52,873 nt of DNA. Source: Streptomyces sp. AW19M42. GTDB taxonomy: Bacteria > Actinomycetota > Actinomycetes > Streptomycetales > Streptomycetaceae. Where the stretch lies: contig CBRG010000246.1 in the NCBI GenBank assembly GCA_000470535.1, positions 1-52,873 on the forward strand. The letters run 5' to 3'. Below are positions 1 through 8,699 of the stretch, piece by piece. Below the pieces are notes generated by a model, which had not been told where the DNA came from, did not search any database, and was given only the letters and a program-made list of their open reading frames with translations. Position numbers and translations under genes: made by a program. Every line of letters starts with the position of its first letter. The stretch's first letter is position 1.

Positions 1-1499
1 CGGGCCGGGCCGGCCGCGAGGCGCCCGGGACGGTCTACCGCTGCTGGGAACAGGCGGAGGACGGGCGGCTCGCCCGGTTCCCCTCCCCCGAGATCAAGGT
101 GGCCGACCTCGCGGCCTTCGCCCTCCAGGCGGCCTGCTGGGGTGATCCGGAGGCCACCGGGCTCGCGCTGCTCGACGCGCCTCCGGCCGGTGCGATGGGC
201 GCGGCCCACGAGGTCCTGACGGCGGTCGGCGCGGTGGGCGCCGACGGGCGGGTGACCGGACGCGGCGTACGGATGTCCCGGCTCGGGCTGCATCCACGGC
301 TGGCCAGGGCACTGCTGGACGGGGCGGCCTCGGTCGGCGGGCGCCGGGCCGCCGAGGTGGTGGCGCTGCTGAGCGAGGAGCCGCCCCGGGAGTACGGGGA
401 CGACCTGGCGGCCGCGTTGCGCACCGCGCGCCAGGGCAAGGACGCCTACGCGGCCCGCTGGCGCCAGGAGGTGCGGCGGCTGTCTTCGTCGTCCAAGGGC
501 TCCGGTGGCGGCGGTTCCGGTCCGGACGACGCGGCGGTAGGGCTGGTGGCGGCCCTGGCCTTCCCGGAGCGGGTGGCGCGGGCCCGGGGCGAGGGGACGT
601 TCCTGATGGCGTCCGGCACGGGCGCGGAGCTGCGGGAGGGCTCACGGCTGCGCAGCGCGGCGTGGCTGGCGGTCGCGGTCGCGGACCGTCCGGCGCACGC
701 CGCGTCGGCGCGGGTCAGGCTCGCCGCCGTCATCGACGAGGACACGGCACGCCTGGCGGCCGGGCACCTGCGGTTCGCGGGAGAGGAGGTCCGCTGGGAC
801 GGCCACGACGTGGTGGCCCGCCGGGTGGAACGCCTCGGCGCCGTCGAACTGTCGGCGCGCCCCCTGAAGCAGCCCGACCCCGCCCTGGTCCGCGAGGCGC
901 TGGTGGAGGGGCTGCGGCGGGAGGGGCTCGGCCTGCTGCGCTGGACCCGGGACACCGGACAGCTCCGGGAGCGGCTGGCCTTCCTCCACCGGGAGCTGGG
1001 CGAGCCCTGGCCGGATGTGTCGGACGAGGCGCTGCTGAACCGTACGCAGGAGTGGCTGGAGCCCGAGCTGTCGCGGGCCCGGCGCCGCTCGGCGCTGGCC
1101 GGGATCGACGCCGGGCAGGCGCTGCGCAGGCTGCTGCCCTGGGCGACCGGCGAGGGGGCCCGGCTGGACGAGCTGGCCCCGGAGCGGATCGAGGTGCCGA
1201 GCGGTTCACGGATCAGGGTGGAGTACGGCGGGGCGCAGCCGGTGCTCGCGGTGAAGCTCCAGGAACTGTTCGGCCTCCAGGAGACCCCGCGGGTGGCCGG
1301 GGTGCCGGTCCTGGTGCACCTGCTCTCCCCGGCCGGCCGGCCCGCCGCGGTGACGGCGGACCTGGCGTCGTTCTGGCGGGAGGGTTACAAGGCGGTGCGC
1401 GCGGAGCTGCGCGGCCGCTACCCGAAGCACCCGTGGCCGGAGGACCCGACGACGGTGGAGGCGACCCGGTTCACGAAGGCCCGGCTCAAGCGGGAGTAG
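1..1499 (+). CDS. hrpB: ATP-dependent RNA helicase HrpB, 3' part (5' end outside window)
   Basis: DExH-box helicase of the HrpB family, an ATP-driven RNA helicase of uncertain physiological role. The reading frame is open from base 3, so the gene enters from the left edge; 498 residues are visible. The first residues, GRAGREAPG, are helicase motif VI (QRxGRxGR type), which places the missing part at the two RecA-like domains. Next come the HA2/ratchet region and the HrpB-specific C-terminal domain, ending ...WPEDPTTVEATRFTKARLKRE. Family members are about 830-850 residues, so roughly 40% is missing. The 3' end overlaps the convergent DUF3068 gene by 14 bp, so there is no room for a private terminator. 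Identification is by sequence character from memory. Confidence 0.9.
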   Translation, partial: GRAGREAPGTVYRCWEQAEDGRLARFPSPEIKVADLAAFALQAACWGDPEATGLALLDAPPAGAMGAAHEVLTAVGAVGADGRVTGRGVRMSRLGLHPRLARALLDGAASVGGRRAAEVVALLSEEPPREYGDDLAAALRTARQGKDAYAARWRQEVRRLSSSSKGSGGGGSGPDDAAVGLVAALAFPERVARARGEGTFLMASGTGAELREGSRLRSAAWLAVAVADRPAHAASARVRLAAVIDEDTARLAAGHLRFAGEEVRWDGHDVVARRVERLGAVELSARPLKQPDPALVREALVEGLRREGLGLLRWTRDTGQLRERLAFLHRELGEPWPDVSDEALLNRTQEWLEPELSRARRRSALAGIDAGQALRRLLPWATGEGARLDELAPERIEVPSGSRIRVEYGGAQPVLAVKLQELFGLQETPRVAGVPVLVHLLSPAGRPAAVTADLASFWREGYKAVRAELRGRYPKHPWPEDPTTVEATRFTKARLKRE

Positions 1500-2493
1500 G
1501 TTCCGGGTCCGGGGCGGGTTCGGGCGCGGCGTGCGGCCTCTGGGTGCCCGGCCGCCGGGAGCGGGCCTCCAGCCAGAGCGCGAGTGCCAGGAGCGCGGCG
1601 CCGAGGAGGAGGAAGCCCCAGGGCAGGTACGAGGTCAGCAGCAGGACCAGCACCCGTTGGGACTTGACCTGGTCGACGATCGAGGTGACGTAGTCCTCGC
1701 GCATCTTCACGTCCCCGGCGAACACGGTGACGGTGTCCTCGGGCATGCCCATCGCCTTCGCGTTCCGCATCTCCTCCTTGTGGATCTCCTCGCCGTTGAC
1801 CGGCGCCCCGGTGACGGGATCGACCCAGAACATCCGCTTGGTGGTGTACCAGCGGGTCATCCCGGTCTTGGCGATCTGCGCCGGGGTGATGCCCTTGATG
1901 GGCATCGTCTTCGGCATCGGGACCTTGGTCCACGGGATGGTCTGCTCGAAGTAGTAGACCTTCAGGCCGCGGAAGGTCTGGGTGCCCTCGTAGTGGATGG
2001 GCGAGCTGGTGCGGGTCTGGGCGTCGAAGTACTCGTAGTCGCGCTTCTCGGTGAGGAAGGGCCACTTGTACTCGATGCCCTCGCGGCTGACCCGGTCGCC
2101 GTCGACCATCTCGCCGGTGGCGTGGACCGGGGCCTGGCTGTGCGCGTCGAAGATGTAGCGCTCGGGAATCTTGGAGACCATCTTGCCGTCGGGGCCCTGA
2201 ACGTAGGAGAGCGCGTTCCAGACGACGACGTCGCGGCCGGCGCTGCGCTCGATCTTCTCCGACGCCTCCACATCGCCCTTGAGGGTCTGCACGATGGTGA
2301 CCTTGTCGACCTTCTTGGCCGTGAGGGTGCTGTAGTCGAGCAGGGTCGCGGGCTTCGCCTCCAGCACCGTCTCCTGGTACTGGTTCGGCGGGATCTTCGC
2401 CAGCCGCGGGAAGGCGTACCAGCGCAGCAGCGGCGACATGGCTGCGAAGAAGACGGCGAAGGCCAGGAGTACGAGGCTGGCTCGGCGGCGCAT
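1486..2493 (-). CDS. DUF3068 / PorA-family membrane protein
   Basis: 335-residue protein of the DUF3068 family (Pfam 'Porin PorA'), common in Streptomyces and other actinobacteria; its biochemical role is not established. One hydrophobic segment lies at the N-terminus (about residues 6-20), followed by a large extracytoplasmic domain rich in Tyr and Trp. A second membrane segment (about 285-308) and a basic/Pro-rich cytoplasmic tail complete the protein. The two-anchor layout with a big external domain is typical of the family. The 45-residue peptide gene lies just upstream on the same strand (36-bp gap), so the two may be co-transcribed. The 3' end overlaps hrpB tail to tail. Confidence 0.8.
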   Translation of the reverse strand: MRRRASLVLLAFAVFFAAMSPLLRWYAFPRLAKIPPNQYQETVLEAKPATLLDYSTLTAKKVDKVTIVQTLKGDVEASEKIERSAGRDVVVWNALSYVQGPDGKMVSKIPERYIFDAHSQAPVHATGEMVDGDRVSREGIEYKWPFLTEKRDYEYFDAQTRTSSPIHYEGTQTFRGLKVYYFEQTIPWTKVPMPKTMPIKGITPAQIAKTGMTRWYTTKRMFWVDPVTGAPVNGEEIHKEEMRNAKAMGMPEDTVTVFAGDVKMREDYVTSIVDQVKSQRVLVLLLTSYLPWGFLLLGAALLALALWLEARSRRPGTQRPHAAPEPAPDPEPTPA

Positions 2494-2529
2494 GGAGTGT
2501 CCTCACTCTGCATTCCGTGGTGCGGACGG

Positions 2530-2667
2530 CTAGTTCTTGGAGCCCGGGACGGTGGTCAGCAGGGGTTTGGGCGAGGTCTCGCCGGGGGGCGTGCCCACCG
2601 CGCTGATGGTGAGCACGAGGGCGAGGGCGGCGGCCAGTCCGATGGCGGCGGCGACTAGGGCACGCAT
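2530..2667 (-). CDS. SPW_0924-family micro-peptide (45 aa)
   Basis: Small single-span peptide: MRALVAAAIGLAAALALVLT forms the membrane segment, followed by a short polar tail ending PLLTTVPGSKN. The composition and the KPLLTTVPG tail match what I remember of the Streptomyces SPW_0924 family, which has no known function. The ATG at 2667 is preferred over longer upstream in-frame starts because GGGAGG lies a few bases upstream and the hydrophobic segment begins at once. It sits 36 bp upstream of the DUF3068 gene on the same strand, which suggests co-expression. Confidence 0.72.
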   Translation of the reverse strand: MRALVAAAIGLAAALALVLTISAVGTPPGETSPKPLLTTVPGSKN

Positions 2668-2839
2668 GCTCGGCCTCCCGGGGCGCGGAACTGATGGGGT
2701 GTCAGGGCTGGGGCACCGTAGCAACCGGGGCGCGAGATGAGAACACCTGGTGTGCTCCGCGACCCGTCCGCCGTCGCGGCGGCCCGCCTCGGGGCAATCC
2801 CGGCCGGACCGCGGATCGCCCGGACCCGGCACCACAGCG

Positions 2840-2875
2840 GACAGCCCCTCCGCCGGGTCCGGCGGAGGGGCTGTC
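2840..2875 (-). terminator. Rho-independent-type hairpin after the transglycosylase gene
   Basis: Perfect 15-bp inverted repeat (2840-2854 / 2861-2875) with a 6-nt loop GGGTCC, 20 bp downstream of the lytic transglycosylase stop. There is no T-run, as is usual for Streptomyces. The rest of 2668-2839 shows no gene and must hold the promoter of the micro-peptide gene. Confidence 0.8.
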
Positions 2876-2895
2876 GCGGTCGTGGGACGTCCGGG

Positions 2896-4662
2896 TCAGG
2901 CGCCCGCCTCGGCCCCGGCTTCGGTTCCTGTGTCAGTCCCGCCTTCGGTTCCTGCGCCGGTCCCGGCTTCGGTTCCTGCGTCGGTCGCCGCTTCGACCGT
3001 CAGCTCGATGTCGACGGTGGCGCCGCCCTCGGTGGTGAGGCGCAGCTTGTACGTGCCCGCGGTGTCACCTGCGTGGATCTTCGAGAGGACGAGCTTCCCG
3101 TCGGCATCGGTGGTCAGGTCCGTCAGGGTGCGGACCTGCTTGCCGTCCTTCTCCTCGAAGTACGGGCCCTTGTCGTTCTCGGTCGGCTTCTCGTCGTCGG
3201 TGATCATGGTGGCGGTGACGGCGACGCCGTGGGCGGCCGCCTTCTTGTACATCGCCTTGAACGCGACGTCGTCGAAGGTGGCGCCGGCCTCGGCGGTCAG
3301 CTTCTCGGTGCCGGTCCTGGTGATCGTGTCGGCCTGCCGGGCGGTGACCGTCGCGGAGTAGCTCACGCCGGGCAGCGAGGTGCCGGTGGCCGTCGCGCGA
3401 ACGGCGAACTCGCCGGTCTTCTCGCCCGCCTTCAGCACCGGTGCGGTGACCGTGCCGTCGGCGCCGGTGGTGAGGATGACGGTGCGCTTCCCGCCGGTGA
3501 ACGCGGCGTCCGTGTCACCGGTGACGGCGAAGGTCACGGACACCTTGGCGAGCGGGCCGCCCAAGCCGTTCTGCGCCCGCACCTTGATCCGCTCGGTGAA
3601 GGCGTCGCCCGCCGTGGCGGTCAGCGGGCCGGTGCCCGCGTTCTTCACCCCGGCGAGGGTCTGGGACGGCGTGGGCTCCGGCGTCGGCGGCGGGTACGTC
3701 GGCTTGCCGCCCGGGTCGGACGGGGTGGGGCTCGGCTTCGAAGGAGGCTTCGGGGTCGTCGAACCGTGTGGCGAGGGCGACGGTGACGGCGTGGGTGACG
3801 CCGTGGTGCCGGGGCGCCCGGAGGACGGGTTCCGGTCCGTGCCGCTGCCGAGGCCGGAGGGCAGCACGCCGCTGCCGTCCGGCACCTCGTGGGTGCCGCG
3901 CCTGTAGTACTCGAACCAGGAGCGGACGGTGCGCAGGTACTCGTCCGAGTGGTTGTAACTCAGGACCGCCTGGTCGAGGTTGGTCGCCAGCGACAGGTCG
4001 CGGGAGCCGGCGCAGAGGTAGCGTCCGGCGGCGAGGGCCGCGTCGTAGATGTTGTTGGGGTCCTTGCGGCCGTCGCCGTTGCCGTCCTGGCCCCAGGTCT
4101 CCCAGGTGGACGGGATGAACTGCATCGGGCCGACCGCGCGGTCGTGCGTCGAGTCCCCGTCGTAGGCACCGTCGTCGGTGTCCTTGATCAGGGCGAAGCC
4201 CTGGCCGTTGAGAGCCGGGCCGAGGATCGGAGAGAACGTGGTGCCCTGCGCGTCGACGCGGCCGCCGCGGGCCTGCCCGGACTCGACCTTGCCGATCGCG
4301 GCGAGGAGCTGCCAGGGCAGCCGGCAGGCGGCGTCCGTGCCCGCGACGGTCTGCTGGGTCTTCTTGTACGCCGCCAGGATCGACGCCGGTATGCCCGATT
4401 CCGCACTGCCCGTCACCGGCAGGTCGACGGAAGTGCCGGGCTTGTTCGGCGTGTTCAGCGGCGGCAGGTCCGTGAAGTAGGGCGAGTTGCCGGAGGCCGC
4501 GCTGTCGTCCGACGGCGTCGCACCGGCGGCCGGCTGGTCGTCCTCGGACGCCACCAGGGGCGAACCGGGGCCCTGCGAGGCGGAAAGTGCGGCGACGGCG
4601 GCGGCGGCCACAGCAGTGGTGGTCGCCCCTCTGCGCAGTCGGCGACCGAATTGCACTGCCAT
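2896..4662 (-). CDS. Secreted lytic transglycosylase (SLT) with repeat C-terminus
   Basis: 588-residue exported peptidoglycan hydrolase that would cleave glycan strands non-hydrolytically outside the membrane. A basic N-terminus plus Ala-rich stretch (residues 7-30) is the signal sequence. The transglycosylase domain (about 90-260) has the catalytic Glu in GKVESG (E127), the VGPMQFIPSTWETWG motif and a Ca-loop-like DGNGDGRKD. A Pro/Ser/Thr linker (about 270-345) follows, then two beta-sandwich-like segments (about 350-560) and a Thr/Gly/Glu/Ala tail encoded by 24-bp repeats. Family domains are usually shorter; the Ig-like extension and tail suggest wall anchoring or spacing. It is divergent from the DUF4184 gene. 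Confidence 0.88.
   Translation of the reverse strand: MAVQFGRRLRRGATTTAVAAAAVAALSASQGPGSPLVASEDDQPAAGATPSDDSAASGNSPYFTDLPPLNTPNKPGTSVDLPVTGSAESGIPASILAAYKKTQQTVAGTDAACRLPWQLLAAIGKVESGQARGGRVDAQGTTFSPILGPALNGQGFALIKDTDDGAYDGDSTHDRAVGPMQFIPSTWETWGQDGNGDGRKDPNNIYDAALAAGRYLCAGSRDLSLATNLDQAVLSYNHSDEYLRTVRSWFEYYRRGTHEVPDGSGVLPSGLGSGTDRNPSSGRPGTTASPTPSPSPSPHGSTTPKPPSKPSPTPSDPGGKPTYPPPTPEPTPSQTLAGVKNAGTGPLTATAGDAFTERIKVRAQNGLGGPLAKVSVTFAVTGDTDAAFTGGKRTVILTTGADGTVTAPVLKAGEKTGEFAVRATATGTSLPGVSYSATVTARQADTITRTGTEKLTAEAGATFDDVAFKAMYKKAAAHGVAVTATMITDDEKPTENDKGPYFEEKDGKQVRTLTDLTTDADGKLVLSKIHAGDTAGTYKLRLTTEGGATVDIELTVEAATDAGTEAGTGAGTEGGTDTGTEAGAEAGA
2917..2988 (-). repeat. Three 24-bp tandem repeats in the transglycosylase tail
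   Basis: Three near-identical 24-bp units (2917-2940, 2941-2964, 2965-2988) share the core CTTCGGTTCCTG. They encode an eight-residue Thr-Gly-Thr-Glu/Asp-Ala/Gly repeat at the protein C-terminus. The period is a multiple of three, so copy number can vary without frameshift. Confidence 0.85.
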
Positions 4663-4764
4663 AACGTGTGGGCCCTCCCCGTCGTCGGCGTCCGCGCTCC
4701 CCTGCGCCTGGACTCAGGCGACCCTACGGCAACTTGTGCCGCCCGAACACAGTGGCCTTACCGC

Positions 4765-4782
4765 TTCTCACCGGTTTCTCAC
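4765..4782. promoter_or_regulatory. 11-bp-period direct repeat TTCTCAC in divergent promoter region
   Basis: TTCTCAC occurs at 4765-4771 and again at 4776-4782, one helical turn apart, between the divergent transglycosylase and DUF4184 genes (intergenic 4663-4847). An 11-bp period is typical of response-regulator sites such as PhoP boxes, but the bases fit the PHO consensus poorly. The regulator is unknown. Confidence 0.3.
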
Positions 4783-4847
4783 GTTCCGGATCACGCGGTG
4801 TACAGGGGGCGGCGCTCCGGTGACGGCGGCTCACCCATACTTCCACC

Positions 4848-5720
4848 ATGCCGTTCACCCTCAGCCATGCCGCAGCCGTCCTGCCGGGACTCCGCCGCGA
4901 CGGAACGGGGCGTGGGCCGCTCGTCGCCTCGGCCCTCGTTGCCGGTTCGTTCGCCCCCGACATCACGTACTACGCGGACACCGCCATTCCGGGCGCCATG
5001 GAGTTCGGGGAGGTCACCCATGCGGTGTGGGGGGTGTTCACGGTGGATGTCCTGATCACCGCGGCGACCGTCGCACTGTGGCTGCTGCTGCGCGAACCGC
5101 TGGTGGCGCTGCTGCCGAGGAGGCGTCAGGGGCGGGTGTACGCACTGGTACGGGGAGCCCGGCGGGGGCCCGGCCAGGGGCCGTGGGGGGTCCGGGACGG
5201 TGCGTGGTTCGTCGCGTCGGCGGTCATCGGGGCCGGTACGCATGTCGTCTGGGACGCGTTCACCCACCACGGCCGGTGGGGAGTACGGCTGGTGCCGGCG
5301 CTCAGCCGTGACGCGGGCGGATACCCGGTGTTCCAGCTGGTGCAGTACGGCACTTCGGCAGTGGCGCTGACCGTACTCACCTGGTTCACGGTCGCCGCGC
5401 TGCGGCGCGACGGCGGACAGCCCGCGCCCGCGTCCGTACCGGTGCCGGGCCGGCGGGCGCGGTGGTGCGCGGCCGGCTTCATCGGCCTGTGCGTAGTGCT
5501 GGGCATCGTCCACCGGTGCGCGCGCTGGTACGCGTACTTCGGGCACATCGACACCCCGCTCGACATCATCCCGACCGCGTGCTTCGGCGCGGGCGCCGGA
5601 CTCGCTGTGGGGCTGGTGCTCTACGGGGTGTGGATGCGGCTCCCGGGGCGCGGCGGCAGCGGCACACCGACGCTCCCCGCCACCGGACGGGCCCGCGGGA
5701 CGAGCCCGTCCGACAGCTGA
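4848..5720 (+). CDS. DUF4184 family membrane protein
   Basis: 290-residue multi-span membrane protein. It opens MPFTLSHAAAVLPGLRRDG and has the early SFAPDITYY segment typical of DUF4184, a family that looks like a membrane-embedded metal-dependent hydrolase (His and Asp near the first helices, H...D...H motifs such as GTHVVWDAFTHHGRWG around residues 127-142). About six hydrophobic segments are visible. The function is unknown. The gene stands alone, divergent from the transglycosylase and convergent with polA. The Arg-rich loop near residues 88-115 is probably cytoplasmic. Confidence 0.8.
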   Translation: MPFTLSHAAAVLPGLRRDGTGRGPLVASALVAGSFAPDITYYADTAIPGAMEFGEVTHAVWGVFTVDVLITAATVALWLLLREPLVALLPRRRQGRVYALVRGARRGPGQGPWGVRDGAWFVASAVIGAGTHVVWDAFTHHGRWGVRLVPALSRDAGGYPVFQLVQYGTSAVALTVLTWFTVAALRRDGGQPAPASVPVPGRRARWCAAGFIGLCVVLGIVHRCARWYAYFGHIDTPLDIIPTACFGAGAGLAVGLVLYGVWMRLPGRGGSGTPTLPATGRARGTSPSDS

Positions 5721-5776
5721 GAGCGATACCCGCCGAGGCCCCGCGGCCGCCTGGCACCGAAGTCTCCTGAGCCCCG

Positions 5777-5809
5777 GGGAGCCCTCCGCGGACCGGGAGC
5801 CCTCCGCGG
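5777..5809. repeat. 15-bp direct repeat between convergent genes
   Basis: GGGAGCCCTCCGCGG occurs at 5777-5791 and 5795-5809 in the 98-bp gap between the DUF4184 gene and polA. Each copy contains the palindrome CCGCGG, so the pair may form a weak bidirectional terminator. Confidence 0.5.
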
Positions 5810-5818
5810 CCCTGGCTG

Positions 5819-8530
5819 TCAGTGCGCCGCGGACTCCCAGTCCGTGCCGACACCGACCGACACGTCGAGCGGCGCGCGCAGCTGCACCGCGGTCGACATC
5901 TCGTGGCGCAGGATGCGCTCCACCTGTTCCCGCTCACCCGCGGCGATCTCCAGCACGATTTCGTCATGCACCTGGAGGAGCATCCGGGACGTCAGCTCCG
6001 CCTCGGTGAGCGCCCGGTCGACGTGGAGCATCGCGACCTTCACGATGTCCGCCGCCGTGCCCTGGATCGGTGCGTTGAGCGCCATCCGCTCGGCCGTCTC
6101 CCTGCGCTGGCGGTTGTCGCTGTTCAGGTCCGGCAGGTAGCGGCGGCGGCCGAAGACCGTCTCCGTGTAACCGGTGGCGCGGGCCTCCTCCACCACCCGG
6201 CGCAGATAGTCGCGGACCCCGCCGAACCGCTCGAAGTAGGTGTCCATCAGGCCCCGGGCCTCGCCCGCCTCGATGTTCAGCTGCTGGGAGAGGCCGAACG
6301 CGGAGAGGCCGTAGGCCAGCCCGTAGCTCATGGCCTTGATCTTGCGCCGCATCTCCGGGTCGACCGCGGTCTTCTCGACCCCGAAGACCTGCGAGGCGAC
6401 CGTGGTGTGCAGGTCCTCACCGGAGGTGAACGCATCGATCAGGCCCGCGTCCTCGGAGAGGTGGGCCATCACCCGCAGTTCGATCTGGCTGTAGTCCGCC
6501 GTCATCAGCGTCTCGAAGCCCTCGCCGACGACGAAGCCGCGACGGATCGCCCTGCCCTCGTCCGTCCGGACGGGGATGTTCTGCAGATTCGGGTCGGTCG
6601 AGGACAGCCGGCCGGTCGCCGCCACCGTCTGGTTGAACGTGGTGTGGATCCGGCCGTCCGCCCCGACCGTCTTGACCAGGCCCTCGACCGTCACCCGGAG
6701 CTTCGCCTGCTCGCGGTGGCGCAGCATGATGACGGGAAGCTCGTGCTCCGTCTGCGCCGCCAGCCACGCCAGCGCGTCGGCATCCGTGGTGAAACCGGTC
6801 TTCGTCTTCTTCGTCTTCGGCAGGCCCAGCTCACCGAACAGCACTTCCTGGAGCTGCTTGGGCGAACCGAGGTTGAACTCACGGCCCACCGCCGCGTGCG
6901 CCTCCTTCACCGCCTGCTGCACGGCGCCCGCGAACTGCTGCTCCATGCCCTCCAGATGGGCCCGGTCGGCAGCGATGCCGTGCCGCTCAAGGCGGGCCAG
7001 CAGGATGGACGTCGGCAGCTCCATGTCATGGAGCAGCTCGGCGGCGCCCACCTCCTTGAGCCGGGTGGTGAACGCGTCCCCGAGGTCCAGGACCGCACGG
7101 GCCTGCGCCATCAGGGCGTCGGCCTCCGCCCGGTCGTCCGCGCCGAAGGCCAGCTGACCGTCGGAGGCGGCCGCCGGGGCCAGCTCCCGCCCCAGGTACT
7201 CCACCGCGAGGGCGTCCAGCGCGAAGGAACGCCGGCCGGGCTTGACCAGGTAGGCGGCGAGCGCGGTGTCCATCGAGACACCCTCGATCCGCCAGCCGTG
7301 CTCCGGGAAGACCCGCATGGCACTCTTCGCGTTGTGCATGACCTTGGGCCGGCCGGCGTCCGCGATCCAGGCCGCGAACGCCTGCTCGTCGGCCTCGTCG
7401 AGCTGTGTGGGGTCGAACCAGGCGGCGGCCCCGCCCGCCGCGGCGAGCGCGATCTCGGTGACCGTGCCGCTGCCGAGCGCCCAGGTGTCGACCGTCGCGA
7501 CGCCGAGCGGCTGCCCGCCGTGCTCGGCCAGCCACGGAGCGACCTCGCCCGCACCCAGCACCGCGCCGTCCAGCTCGATGCCCGCGGCGGGCGCCGGCGC
7601 CTCGTCCTGCGTCTTGCCCGGGTCCACCGCGAGCAGCCGCTCACGCAGGCTCGGGTTGCGGATCTCCAGCACATCCAGCACCCCGGTGACCGCGGTGCGG
7701 TCATAGGGGGCGCGCTCCAGGTCGACGGGGGTCTTCGGCAGCGCGACGTCCCGGACCATCTCGGTCAGCCGCCGGTTCAGCCGCACCGCGTCCAGGTGGT
7801 CCCGGAAATTCTGCCCGGCCTTCCCCTTGACCTCCTCGGCCCGCTCCACCAGCTCGTCGAACGAACCGAACTGGTTGATCCACTTCGCGGCCGTCTTCTC
7901 ACCGACCCCGGGGATGCCCGGAAGGTTGTCCGACGGGTCACCGCGCAGCGCCGCGAAATCCGGGTACTGCTGCGGGGTGAGCCCGTACTTCTCCTCGACC
8001 TTCGCCGGAGTGAAGCGGGTCAGCTCCGAGACGCCCTTGGTCGGGTACAGCACCGTGACGTTGTCCGTGATCAGCTGGAACGAATCCCGGTCACCGGTGA
8101 CGATCAGCACTTCAAAACCGGCCGCCTCCGCCTGGGTGGCCAGCGTGGCGATCACATCGTCCGCCTCGAAGCCGTCGACCGCGAAACGGTCGGCGTTCAT
8201 CGCGTCGAGCAGCTCCCCGATCAGCTCGACCTGGCCCTTGAACTCGTCCGGCGTCTTCGACCGGTTCGCCTTGTATTCGGGGAACTCCTGCGCGCGCCAG
8301 GTCTTGCGGGACACGTCGAACGCCACCGCGAAGTGCGTCGGCGCCTCGTCACGCAGGGTGTTCGCCAGCATCGACGCGAAGCCGTACACCGCGTTCGTCG
8401 GCTGCCCCGCCCCGGTCGTGAAATTCTCCGCAGGCAGCGCAAAGAACGCCCGGTACGCCAGGGAGTGCCCGTCCATCAGGAGCAGGCGCGGTCGGTTGTC
8501 TGCCGTCTTCTTCGATGCCGTCTCAGCCAC
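5819..8530 (-). CDS. polA: DNA polymerase I
   Basis: Family A polymerase used in Okazaki-fragment maturation and excision repair; 903 residues from the GTG at 8530 (VAETASKKTADNRPRLLLMDG). This start is chosen because family similarity begins there, although the frame stays open far upstream. The N-terminal 5'-3' exonuclease (about 15-310) has intact Asp motifs (RLLLMDG, FEADDVIATL, TGDRDSFQL, RGDPSDNLPG). The middle domain is a degenerate 3'-5' exonuclease: the DxE of motif I is DTW, and the Asp expected in HNxKxD is absent. The polymerase domain has motif A DYSQIELRVMAHLS, motif B RRKIKAMSYGLAYG and motif C QVHDEIVLE. It is divergent from the FdhF-like gene. Confidence 0.96.
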   Translation of the reverse strand: MAETASKKTADNRPRLLLMDGHSLAYRAFFALPAENFTTGAGQPTNAVYGFASMLANTLRDEAPTHFAVAFDVSRKTWRAQEFPEYKANRSKTPDEFKGQVELIGELLDAMNADRFAVDGFEADDVIATLATQAEAAGFEVLIVTGDRDSFQLITDNVTVLYPTKGVSELTRFTPAKVEEKYGLTPQQYPDFAALRGDPSDNLPGIPGVGEKTAAKWINQFGSFDELVERAEEVKGKAGQNFRDHLDAVRLNRRLTEMVRDVALPKTPVDLERAPYDRTAVTGVLDVLEIRNPSLRERLLAVDPGKTQDEAPAPAAGIELDGAVLGAGEVAPWLAEHGGQPLGVATVDTWALGSGTVTEIALAAAGGAAAWFDPTQLDEADEQAFAAWIADAGRPKVMHNAKSAMRVFPEHGWRIEGVSMDTALAAYLVKPGRRSFALDALAVEYLGRELAPAAASDGQLAFGADDRAEADALMAQARAVLDLGDAFTTRLKEVGAAELLHDMELPTSILLARLERHGIAADRAHLEGMEQQFAGAVQQAVKEAHAAVGREFNLGSPKQLQEVLFGELGLPKTKKTKTGFTTDADALAWLAAQTEHELPVIMLRHREQAKLRVTVEGLVKTVGADGRIHTTFNQTVAATGRLSSTDPNLQNIPVRTDEGRAIRRGFVVGEGFETLMTADYSQIELRVMAHLSEDAGLIDAFTSGEDLHTTVASQVFGVEKTAVDPEMRRKIKAMSYGLAYGLSAFGLSQQLNIEAGEARGLMDTYFERFGGVRDYLRRVVEEARATGYTETVFGRRRYLPDLNSDNRQRRETAERMALNAPIQGTAADIVKVAMLHVDRALTEAELTSRMLLQVHDEIVLEIAAGEREQVERILRHEMSTAVQLRAPLDVSVGVGTDWESAAH

Positions 8531-8699
8531 ACCCCGATCCTGCCACGTACCACTGACAATCCGGACCGGGGACGGCCCCGGTCCGCCCGCGGGGCCGCTC
8601 GCCGGGCCGCCGCACCGCGCCGCGTGCCAGGATCGGGAGAGAAGGAAACACGCACAGCGGACCCCGCCCGGTCCGCAGTCGGCTCGAAGGGGAAAGACG

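Noticed and set aside
4765..4782. PHO box between the transglycosylase and DUF4184 genes
   Set aside because: The 11-bp period fits, but the bases TTCTCAC differ from GTTCACC, so PhoP control is not claimed.
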